DNA of 64,000 nt, taken from Aphrocallistes beatrix (Eukaryota; Porifera; Hexactinellida; Sceptrulophora; Aphrocallistidae). The translations under genes and the position numbers were made by a program. This document shows, one piece after another, positions 50,390-61,100 of the stretch; the first letter of the stretch is position 1; every line of letters starts with the position of its first letter. A model generated the notes under the pieces. The model was not told the origin of the DNA and made no database searches. It saw nothing but the letters and a program-made list of their open reading frames with translations. The stretch lies in contig OY725497.1 in the NCBI GenBank assembly GCA_963281255.1, forward strand, positions 3,774,968-3,838,967, given 5' to 3'.

Positions 50390-52230
50390 TCAATACATGT
50401 CCTTCCTATACTTCCCATATATGATAGTAAGCTTCTGACTCTCTTCATTCTGTGACACCTCTCTCGCACTCTGCATGGAGACTGCCATTTCTGTTTGGAA
50501 CTCCTCATTGTCCCTTATATCTATCTTCTTAAGCTTCGGACAGGTCCTGACCAGTTCAATCAAGGCATCTCCTGTTATTCTAGGCAGTCCCATCAGATTC
50601 AAGCACCTTATGTCCGGACACAGTTTATGCATGTTGACGAGTGTAAGGTCGGTTATGTGGTTGCAGTAGCTGAGATCTAAGAACTGTATCTTGGTTAGCT
50701 TATGGAATAAGGTCTCCAACTTCCGGTCAGTAATTATGTAGTAGCAGTCCCTGAGCGTAAGGCATTCTAGGTTGGGACATCTCCTCCCCATCGTAAGTAG
50801 AGTGGATTCCGTCACGTATAAGAACTCCAAGCTGAGTCTAGTCAGTGTTTTCCCTAATACGCATTTGAGAATTGAATTATTGAGTTTTCTCTGACTTTGA
50901 AATCGTTTCATCATTAGCCTCATAAGATATTCATCTTGGAAATCTAACAGGTCAAAACTCTTGATGTTATCACAGACGAACCTCAGACAGATTTCCATTA
51001 ATCTCAACACCTATAAGAACAATCAACTAATTGATAGTGCAATAAGTGTCATAATATAATTATTCTCAGACAGCCTGGTAGTGGGATTAATCTTTAGCAG
51101 AATACCAGTTCAGCGAATAAGGTATTCGAGTCAATAGTTAATCCCTTTCATGTACTGAGTGTGAAGAACTTGATTAGTTACCTGAGATCCTTCGTGCCTA
51201 GGACTCCGATCGAACTTTCTACTGTAACTAGCTCGGACTAACTTCTTCTCCGACTCGTCGCGAATCTCGAATCTCTTCTGGCCGCGGGCTGAAGTGGACT
51301 CTGTGACTTCCTTGATTATGAAATCTAATTGTGTCTTGGCAAGGAGAGGGTGTTGGCAGAGATGTGCCAGATTAACCCATCCTCCTTCTTCTACCGCTAA
51401 TCCCTCTACCTACACAATGTAGCACAAGTTGATACAGTCAGGCTTGCACTCGATTATTGTGAATGTTAAGTTGCGATTAGTCCGATCAGCTGCGAGGAGT
51501 GTGTTCAAATACAAAAATACCCTGACTTGATAAATATTAAATGGAAATGTAAGCAATATAATAAAAGGAATTTTTAATTTGGCAATTGTATCCATTTTCC
51601 ATTTTCTATGAATGCATTATTGCTTACAGCAAATTGAGAGTTTAACATCGTCAGGTTCACTGAGATTAATTTCAGAAAAGTTTCCAAATTTCAAGGAAAA
51701 TATCTAAATATTAATTCAAACATTCAACTTCAGCGTAAAATTGCACAATACAGTGGTGCTAATTTTAACTAATTACAGTTGTGCTCATTTTAGTGCATCC
51801 AAAAGATGATTAAAGCTATTCGTCAAGATTATTAACAAAAGTCTAGGAAGTAATCAACTCGTGATTTACTGAAAACTTGGAGAGACTTAGTGTTGCTGAT
51901 ATTATGCAAAAAAACAACAGATCATTCCAGTTCAAGTAAGCAGGTGTGATCATGTGATGAACTCAGAGTAAATTTTTAAATTAATTAGATAACATAGTCA
52001 TAAATATGCCAGTAATATCCAGAACATTAATGGCGTGAATAACGTCATTAATTAATGTGGTGCTGTGGTGAGATTATTAATCACGTGCAAACAAATGTTA
52101 ATGAATAAGAAAATGATAGGAAACTGAAATTCACAAGTCTACCTACCTCAGCTCCGTAGCGCAGCAGGTAGGCTAATTTCCTGCCTAGCTTGACCTGCTT
52201 CTTCTTACTATCCTCTGAACTAAACTCCAT
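50390..52230 (-). CDS. KptA/TPT1 N-domain plus leucine-rich-repeat protein
   Basis: Three exons joined in phase 0: 52147-52230, 51182-51409 and 50390-51010, giving 310 residues. Residues about 12-95 resemble the N-terminal winged-helix lobe of RNA 2'-phosphotransferase: LGRKLAYLLRYGAE, EEGGWVNLAHLCQHPLL, GQKRFEIRDE, KKLVRAS. The QGHS motif and the whole C-terminal ADP-ribosyltransferase-like lobe are absent, so the enzyme reaction is not expected. Instead RLMEICLRFV, which fits an elongin-BC box (LxxxCxxxV), starts a helical segment followed by LRRs of the F-box/AMN1 kind (LECLTLRDCYYI, IQFLDLSYCNHI, IRCLNLMGLPRI, LKKIDIRDN). It may be a substrate receptor of a cullin ligase. I do not know this architecture from other animals. 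Start at 52230; the frame is open upstream to an acceptor, so the true start could be earlier. Confidence 0.7.
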
Positions 52231-54207
52231 TAGATAGTAATATCCTCGACTGAAAGTAGAAAGCAATAGAAAGGTTGATTTGTTAAATATTTATTGCTCT
52301 GAATTACAAAGCAAGAACAATATAATTTCTTTTTTGAGAGTGTAATAGGGATAATTAACTGCACAGTAAAGCTATTTTAGAAAAATAATATAGCATAATG
52401 ATTAGACACTAGCATATATTATGGAAAATCTAAGTGTAATGATTTGTACAAATTTATATTAAAAGAAACATGTCTTATCAGTGCAAAGTTCTTAAACTCA
52501 AATAAATATCTTTTCTTAGGTAAAATCATTAACGGAGAATTAACCAGAAAAACACATTCAGCAAATATTGCAGTTGTTGGAACAAAAATCAGAATTATTC
52601 AGAAATTAAATAATATCAAATTAGTTGTTTACTAGATAATTGAAAACAAATGAAGTTACACTAATAAACACGAGTAATGTTCTCAGAATGATTAAGACAA
52701 CATAAATCAACTATTATATTATAACGAATTGATTAGTTGGAACTCGAAGCAATTTTTTGTTGCGAAAGTAAAGGAAATATTATGTTTGAAACGAACTAAC
52801 AACAAATATTGAAATTGACTGGTTACTAATTAGAAGTAGAATTTCATTTAATTAATTTTTGAGGAAATTAAAGTGTCTGTCACTAGGTTGATAATATCAG
52901 TTCAAAAAGAGAACCAAGTAGGTGACAATGTAGATGTGACAGTACAATATTTCGTGATCCATAGCAAATCTGGAAGGAGTTATATTAGAGTGTAGGATGG
53001 AAAGTATGTATGGTTGTAATGGAGGTACTGTTCATACAACAATTCTCCCTACCGCCAATACCTAAGTTATCCATCAAAATAAATGGAAAAGGAGAAAAGA
53101 AGCAGTGGAATTAATGAAATGACATATCCATGAAAAGAACAGTTCGGAATATCTCAAATGCTCAAGAAAGTATGCACCACTACATATTTGTACGAAAGTG
53201 GTTGAGTGAGCAGATAGTTGGGAACTATGTGGAAAAATAGATGGTTACAGACATCTGGGAATGGAATGTAACGAATGGCACGAGACAAATTAAAGATACA
53301 AATATATTAATGAAAAGAAAAAACAGCTGCGTTACTTCACCAATAAAATGAATAGATACATGTTTAAATTATAGATCTCTGCACTGAGATATAAAAATGA
53401 ATTTTTATTTTACCACGAGACAGGAAGTTGAATGCCAAAAGGAATCTGTCGCCAACTTTGACGAACTATCTTAAGAAAATATTAGGAAGCGAATTTTTAT
53501 TCAGAAAGTTTGTTGTTCTATGTAGTGAGTGGCTTGTTATAATAATGGCTAAGCAAATAAACAAGGATTAAATACTTCCCTCCGTAGATAGGTAATTGGG
53601 GAATACGTATATTTTACTTGATCTCTGCAGTCTGCATACGAAAATGTATATGTGACAAAATTTTGTCGGGATGGTGACTTCAGTAACTAATACGCTAATT
53701 TTCAAAATGTTGTTTGCCTTATACATAAGGGATGATGTATTTCAACATCTGGAGATATTTTGTTTACAAACGAGTGACACCTATCCAAAATTGAATGAAT
53801 ACTATTAACAGCAGAAAGTTTAATAGCAACAGTCTGCTGCTAATTAAATGATATCATTTTCGCACTGCAATGGTTGATACACACTTACTTCTGCTTTACG
53901 TAGAGAGATAGACAAACACGCGTAAACCAAAACTAGGTCTGTGCCAATCTTACTAGAAATAGTTTTTGAGCAGAGCTGATGTGTTGAATCATTATTTCAA
54001 CAATTCAAATGATAAACAGCTATAATGTACATTTTGAGTCGACTCAGCTTCAGAATATTGGATATGAAAGATGGTAATAATATTGCGAAGTTGGAATTCG
54101 AGCCCATAGGAAAAGTAGCTGTGTCTACATCATATGAAGTTCACTAAGTTGTGCAGTGAAATAGAATAACAACGTATGCTGCTATCGCTTTCAAGTGCAA
54201 ATAGTAG
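52231..54207. other. Intergenic region
   Basis: About 2 kb of AT-rich sequence between divergent genes. No gene, tRNA or structured repeat recognised. Confidence 0.45.
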
Positions 54208-54215
54208 TATAAATA
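54208..54215 (+). promoter_or_regulatory. TATA box of tandem-PH gene
   Basis: TATAAATA, about 60 bp before the ATG at 54276, at a normal distance for a short 5' leader. Confidence 0.5.
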
Positions 54216-54275
54216 CCGGGGAGTCATTCCACAATTTAAGAAGGAAAGCTACATATCAAACACTACAATTGAAAA

Positions 54276-55100
54276 ATGTATTATCAACAGTTTGAAGACG
54301 ATGTAAATGTAACATCAAGCGTAGAAACGACGCTGAAGAAAGGAATTCTAACAACGCGCACCCAGAAAGGAGACTGGAGGGCTCGAAATTTCTATCTAAG
54401 TGATAAAACGCTACAAATAGTGGAGAAAAAGCCGAGGCAAGATCTAATTGAGAACCTCCTGCAGCTAGGTGAGATAGAGTCAATCCTATATCCAGTCAGT
54501 TTGCTGCCCGGCGAGCCTTCATTCGACCTGCCGAACAAATCCAACTATCCCGCTACATTCGGCATCCAGTATACTGAGATTTCAGGGTATAAGAGCAAGA
54601 AAGTGATTGCATACGCAGGGAGTGTAGATGAATGTCGAAAGTGGGTCTCGGTTCTAAGGAATGTGATTGGAAAATACAAAGATGGCAGCCTTCCCACATT
54701 CGTTTCTCATTTAAATGAGGACGATTCATCTTCCCTAGAGGATAGCAGCGAGATGAAGGAGGAGCATAAAATGATTGGTGGAAGAGTGTACAATCTCAAG
54801 AGGAAAGTCTGGGAAGACAGGAACATTAAGATGGATAATGGAGTGCTGGTATCCCGCGATTTAAAGGGTAAACTGAGGGAGGAATTCCACCTTGTGAATT
54901 TAATAGAATTCGGATACCCAGGACAGGTGAACGGTAGTCATACCCCGCCTTCATACATCCCTAACATGAAATGCATAGCCATGAGATTTCAAACCTCATT
55001 GCTGCAGACCTCCAATCTGACCATGTATATTCACCACGCAGATGAAGCCAAGAACTGGAGGGACACGATCAGATCTCACTGGGAAGGGACCAGAGAGTAA
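54276..55100 (+). CDS. Tandem PH-domain protein
   Basis: A 274-residue single-exon protein with two pleckstrin-homology-like domains, about 18-135 and 163-272. The first begins LKKGILTTRTQKGDWRARNFYLSDKTLQIVEK and ends with the invariant Trp of the last helix (CRKWVSVLRNVIG); the second ends AKNWRDTIRSHW. Basic residues in the first beta1-beta2 loop (TRTQKGDWRAR) could contact phosphoinositides, though the canonical K-x(n)-(K/R)-x-R pattern is only partly met. No catalytic domain, no membrane segment. Probably a cytoplasmic adaptor. The family is not identified further. Confidence 0.8.
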   Translation: MYYQQFEDDVNVTSSVETTLKKGILTTRTQKGDWRARNFYLSDKTLQIVEKKPRQDLIENLLQLGEIESILYPVSLLPGEPSFDLPNKSNYPATFGIQYTEISGYKSKKVIAYAGSVDECRKWVSVLRNVIGKYKDGSLPTFVSHLNEDDSSSLEDSSEMKEEHKMIGGRVYNLKRKVWEDRNIKMDNGVLVSRDLKGKLREEFHLVNLIEFGYPGQVNGSHTPPSYIPNMKCIAMRFQTSLLQTSNLTMYIHHADEAKNWRDTIRSHWEGTRE

Positions 55101-58100
55101 ATATTACGACAACAACAACAACATATTTCATTTGTTTAGAATAATTTAATAGTATTGATGTCTCTCTTGATAAACTTCACTCTATGTCTTGTGAAATCTC
55201 AAATAAATTAAAACACTTCCCCAAATTCTAGTTTATATTAGTTTTAAATCACTGCAGTAAGATGGGACAACACATACACTGCCTGGCAAAAAAAACACTT
55301 TTAAAAACTAAACCGAGTAACTGGAGTGTGTAGATTTCGGATTTGATGTCAGATTTTCAGTAGCTTAGCTGTCGTGACTTGAATGAATTGACCTCCATAG
55401 ATAGATCCATTTTAGTATTTTAATGATACAAGTCAATATGGCGTTCCAATACTTTTGGCCAGGCAGTGTACATACATATGAATTATGTATCCTCCAAAAT
55501 TTCTAATTCGTCTCTCCATATGAACAGCCTGGGATATTTCTATGTTGGTAAACGACAATATCTCTGATGGGGAAAGCTGAATAAGGCCGAATTGCAAAAA
55601 TTGGAATAAGGCCGAATGATTTTCAAAACTGGAATAAGGCCGAACTGCAAAATTGGAATAAGGCCGAATAATTTTCAAAACTGGAATAAGGCCGAATTGT
55701 CAATCCGGAATAAGGCCGAATTAAATTCATGACTGGAATAAGGCCGAATATTCAACACTGGAATAAGGCCGAATTTTCAAAACTGGAATAAGGTCGAATT
55801 TTCATTTTGGATCTAGAGGAAGAATGGTTTTTAATTTGTGAACTAAAGAATGGAGGGTCGATTGGGAGCATCACTTGGTTTGTTGGGAAACAGGGATATT
55901 TTAAGGGGTTTTGGCATGGAATATTTTGAAAATTCGCCTGGTGAGGTGTTTTTAAGCAAAATGTATACACAACTTGTTTGTCACTTATTTATTTCAGTAT
56001 TACGCATATATCACTCGACTCAAACAGTTGTGAAAATGCGGCCTTATTCCAGTCTTGATTATAATTCGGCCTTATTCCTGATTGACAATTCGGCCTTATT
56101 CCAGTCTTGAATATCATTCGGCCTTATTCCTGATTGACAATTCGGCCTTATTCCAGTCTTGAATATCATTCGGCCTTATTCCTGATTGACAATTCGGCCT
56201 TATTCCAGTCTTGAATATCATTCGGCCTTATTCCGGATTGACAATTCGGCCTTATTCCAGTCATGAATATCATTCGGCCTTATTCCGGATTGACAATTCG
56301 GCCTTATTCCAGTCTCATTTTCGGCCTTATTCCAGTTTGAAAATTCGGCCTTATTCAGTCAACCCCTCTGATGCACTATAATATTATATGTCTGGTTCGT
56401 TCAATTAACAAACTGTGCATAAAGTTCAGTAGATTAGCTGAAAACTGTTCATGAGAAATCAATAAACAAAATTTCTTCCCCCCTCCGGCCATGGGCGTAG
56501 CTAACGAGTTGCTGACCCAAATAAGATCGCCAGCAACCGCACACAAGAGGTGCTAGCTACGGTTGAGTGAATTATTCCTACTGGATATTTTTACATCAGT
56601 CATCAGACATGTCAAAGGTTCCAAAGAAACATTTCAGTAAAATTGCTCGTGCGGCAACGTCGCTGAATTAATTCTAGCGACATTATTGCTAAATTATCGA
56701 CATATAAATACCCCGCAATATGAATAGTAGGTCAACGAATTATAGACGATTACTCGACAGTATAGTAAAAACAACGAAGCGGCTGAGTTGGCAGTGATTT
56801 CTTGTTATATCAGCGAAATATTTAGAATAAAAAAAACAATGATAATCCATTAGGCGTCAATTCATCATATGGAAGTTCGCTATACCACGAACAGGAACTA
56901 TAATATATATCAAACAAAAAATATAGACTTATATTCATACGGAACCTTGGTCATGAACTTCCCTCTCTATCTTGAAATGTTATATCAATAATATCTATTA
57001 AGTATACTATGGTTAGTTGGTTGGTTAGCGAAACCTTAATAAATTAAATAATTATTAGACTTTGAAAAACTGTTATCGCTGCATTAGCATTTACGGTATG
57101 TATTGGAGCGACAGTAGACAAAGCTACCACAGTGCAATAAGTATCTGGAATACCAAAACTTCACATTCTTGATAATAACGACCAGACGATGAATATACAC
57201 AAGCTCTCATTTTGATATATTAAAACCGAACTTTCACCTAGCGCCGTCTAGATTATACAACGGCAAATATCTGTCTTCAAAGAAATAATCAGTTAATTAT
57301 TATCATCTGCGGTGCGTCAAGTAGGAATCCTACTTAGCACAATAAATTGGAACAATCTTACATTTGAAAAATTAGGAATTAACAACGACATCATTGTTTT
57401 TCTATGAAGTTCGCTAGGAGACCACGTTTACACATATACGCAAGAATTTTGTCGCCTTGAACAACCTACCAGCATAACAGAGTTTAAAGTAGGAAATAAT
57501 CGTAAATCATGATTATCAGAAACTGCTTGCTTACATATTTTATGGCTAGATTTGGTCGGTGGTGCCTGGTGACGAAGTTGCTGATTGTAAGCAATCCCCA
57601 GGTTTGAATTAATATTGAAATAAATAAATCACTAGCTTGATTAAATCATTTCCTGGGAAAAATACATGCGCGGTTGCTCGTGCCATACGATGTATTTATT
57701 TATGAAACTTATCACGAACTTAATTAGTATATTAAATCGAACTTTTAGAATAATAAAGATTTAACAAGAAATAATTTAAATAACAGAACAGCATTACTTC
57801 AATAGAAATTGTGTAAAGGAAACACATACATATGTAAAACTTTCAACATCTATTAATTAATATTATCCGTCAAATAAACTTTTGCGGAGCATATTGTAAG
57901 TATCTATGACGTAACTAGGTATTGTTGCAAAATATACAACTCAAGGTGGTTTGTTCAGCGATCTAACACAGTTGCATTAGAACTTTTAAGTTAGAAGGCA
58001 GCTGAATAAGAAACAGGTAAGGTCTCAGAGAACGAAAATCCAGTATCTGTCCCATATCAGCACTCCATCCTGTGGCCATTACGCTAAATAACAACTAACT

Positions 58101-58122
58101 AAACTAATGATTGATCCCACAA
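55101..58122. other. Intergenic region with a transposon
   Basis: About 3 kb between convergent genes. It includes the transposon at 55570-56365; the remaining ~1.75 kb (56374-58122) shows no gene. GGGCGTAGCTA near 56491 and TAGCTACG near 56553 hint at another hAT-type MITE but no target duplication was found. Confidence 0.5.
55570..56365. mobile_element. Nonautonomous transposon of inverted tandem arrays
   Basis: An ~796-bp element bounded by the identical 8-bp flank CTCTGATG (55562-55569 and 56366-56373). Ends are imperfect inverted repeats (GGGAAAGCTGAATAAGG; inverse of the right end GGGTTGACTGAATAAGG). Just inside the left end are about nine copies of GGAATAAGGCCGAA with 10-14-base spacers; inside the right end about fourteen copies of the inverse TTCGGCCTTATTCC. 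A ~235-bp unrepeated core (about 55800-56035) lies between and has no transposase. The 8-bp duplication suggests hAT or a related superfamily; the arrays would be transposase-binding sites. Confidence 0.8.
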
Positions 58123-61100
58123 TCAAGCCTTTTCCTCTCTCCCATTTTCGGAATCAGGTTTGCTAGCAAAGAGAGTTGCTTGCTGGGCAGTAAGCAATGT
58201 TTGTCCGCTATTCTTTTCTATAATCTTATTTTTGACCTTGAGCTGAGCTCTGCTCTTCATAACCGTTGCGGGGATGAGACCGATAGATGGGATAGCGGAT
58301 AGAGTCTGGGAAAATATGGGATGGGGCTGGAGGGTGGGTGGGGACGGTGATTTTAAGCCTCTCTCAAACAGCGGACCAGATTGAAACTCGTAGAGTGCCT
58401 TACAAGCAGCGCTCTCATACGCTTCATCAGTAGTGTTTGCCGGGACTCCCACGAATGACAATAGAGTTCCGTCTACATTGATTTTAACTACGCCAACAAA
58501 TCCGCCCTTGTCAGAAAGAGTGTTCGGCTGATGCTGATAGTTAGGAAAGCCCAGTCCAAGCGAGGTGCAGTAAGGCTCCAGGATATCTCTGTAAGATTTC
58601 GCATTCGGGGGTATGCGTATGTTTGGTGAGATATACTGGGACATGAACGATCCAGTTGAGTTTGCAGCGTGAGGAGAGGATTGGTGAGGCATTTGAGGGG
58701 TTTGGATACCACCAGAAAACCCTGGAGGAAAGGAATTTTGGGGTAAATAGTGTGCCGCATTTGGTGGGAGTGGATGATGATTCATGGCGTTTTTAACATC
58801 TGGCATCAGAGGCTGATTCTGTGGGAGAGAGTGGAAGCCCGTAGGAGGAAGCAGATGTCTCTGAGGGGGGAAGTGAGGAGGGCGAGGGTAGGCGAGGGGA
58901 GGAAGTCTGGGGTTGGGGATTGGATACGCTCCTGAACCTATCAATGGAGGAAAGATGTTAGGTGGGGAGCATCCGGGTAATAAGGGGGGCATTCGGAAGT
59001 TGTTGAATCTAGGATCGATCATCATATCAGGATGCATGAACATGGGGTTGCGAGGGAAGTAGTGGGGTGTATCACGAAATTGCCCCTGCTTAGATTTCCT
59101 AAAGTCCCGAGGAGGCTCTCCTTCAACGTGACCAACGTGACTATCTTCTAACCAAGAGAGATCTCCGACTATTGGGTTATCAGCAGTAGAAGGGTAGATG
59201 TTGATGTTCCTACCAGAAGCAGTGCTATCAAGTTCGGTATACGCCTCCATGCTGAACTCGTTAGACTCTAACTCAATTTGGTCCATGTAGTCTTGCTTAC
59301 CGGGAGATATGCTATAAGGGTCGACGTCGTCATAAGAACATCTGTTTCCAAAGGCTCGAGTCCCTCGGCCAGCCCGCTTGTGTAGATGAGAAATGAATGG
59401 AACTGTGGGGAGGACGGCTGGCTGGGTCGGGACAGAATCGGGCAAGTTTTGATCTTTCGGTTTCTTGGACTTGTCATCAACCACAGGTGTTGTGTCAAAA
59501 TCCATCGATTCATCACATCCGAACACTCCCTCTTGCTGCTGATCCTGACGCTGCCTCTCCAGTGCCCCGTGAGTGAGGTCGATGAGGAGGGAAGATTTCA
59601 AAACGTAGGCTCGCTTAGCTGAACCACGGATAGACACCGCGCAAGGGAACTCTAAATCGAACAACACCTCACAGAGTAGTTCTTGTGAAGGGAGTGGAGA
59701 GTACCCGATTATTGTCCCCACGTACCCGAAAGGGACCTCCGCTGAGATGGAGATCACACGGTCCAGTATGTAGTACTCCACTTGCTTGTCTGGCACGAAC
59801 TCTCCCAACTCAGACATGGGGCAGAACAGCTCCTTAGGCTTACACTTCACAACTTTGCGGTGGCTCTTGAGTTTGGTGGCAATATCAAGCTTGTTGCCAC
59901 TCGTCACGGCTTGCACTATATCGATGCATTCAGCGGGCAGCTTCTCACTGCCACACGTGAGCAGAGGCTTCTCATAGCAAGGAAGGGAGCAGAGCCACTC
60001 CTTCAACTCGCACAACCGCGTATCCATCTCCTCGCTGTCAAACATGTCCTGGCTGTAGTAGTCGTCACAGGTGGGGTTCTCCTCCAGCACCATGAAGACC
60101 TCCGGGAAGCGTCGCTTGTACTCTCTCAGGACGTCTATCATGTACGGGTTGAAGAGCCAGCCTCTGTCCTCACGTATCGCGTACTCAGGGACGCACAGGT
60201 TCTTCTTGGAATTCTTCACATTGAGGCTGATCATTAGTTTGGGGAGGTTCGATTTCTTTCTCTTCTCCCCGGAGTAAACGAACAAGCCAGACGTGATACG
60301 AGAGAAGACAATCTTGTCTATGTTAGCTTTCGAGGCTATAATATAGCCGGGGAGGTATCTGGAGAACTTGGGGAGACTCTTCATATACTGCTCATTAATC
60401 GCGTGCATGTCTCTGGAATAGCTCTCGTTGTTGATGTTGTACATCTTGAGCTGAATGGTGCGAGCCATCTCGTCTACCTTCTCCACTATAGCTGGAGACC
60501 CGTAGAGGTCCTTTCGCATGATAAAGCACTCTCTTCCCTTGAAGAAGATGCTTGACAGTGTCATTTCAGATAAGGAAGGGGATGGATCGAATGTTGTTAT
60601 CTCGTCGGGCATAATAACCGTTTGTAGCAGGTACAGGCTGCTGTTACTGTCCCATTCAGGCTCCACGCGAATAGGTTTGTCTTCTTTCTTCTTACAGAAT
60701 TGCACGCGCTTACCCACTAACACATTTGCATGCACCATACACGATGCCTTTCCCAAATTAATCCCTTTCTTAGTTCCGAAGTTCTGGTCAATGTTGATAA
60801 CGTTTTTCTCCCATTTATCTCTTTCCCGATCGTCCATCTCGATCACCCGCAACCCTTCTCTACTCTCCACGTCTCTCTCGTACACGTACTTACCGTCTGA
60901 AACTGCGTCAACGAAAGCGCGCACTAGGAACGGCCAATTGACAAGACATTCCTTTCCTACAATCCTGTTGGCTAATGACTCAAGGTCCAAGCTCTCCTCT
61001 GACTCCAGGATATTGAGTTGGATTCTCTGTTTCTCCACAATCACGTTATTGAAGTAGGCCGGTCTGGCCACCTTCTTAGGTTCGTGAGGTACGAAGTTAA

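Noticed and set aside
55433..56110. Open frames with RPYSSF-like repeats
   Set aside because: They arise from the GGAATAAGGCCGAA arrays of the transposon and have no protein similarity.
55570..56365. CRISPR-like array (short repeats with variable spacers)
   Set aside because: Eukaryotic context, opposed orientations, imperfect and repeated spacers, and a flanking target duplication all indicate a transposon.
56484..56565. Possible second hAT MITE (GGGCGTAGCTA / TAGCTACGG)
   Set aside because: The inverted ends are short and no target duplication could be found.
59782..60237. 151-codon plus-strand frame
   Set aside because: Antisense to the well-supported XRN1 exon.
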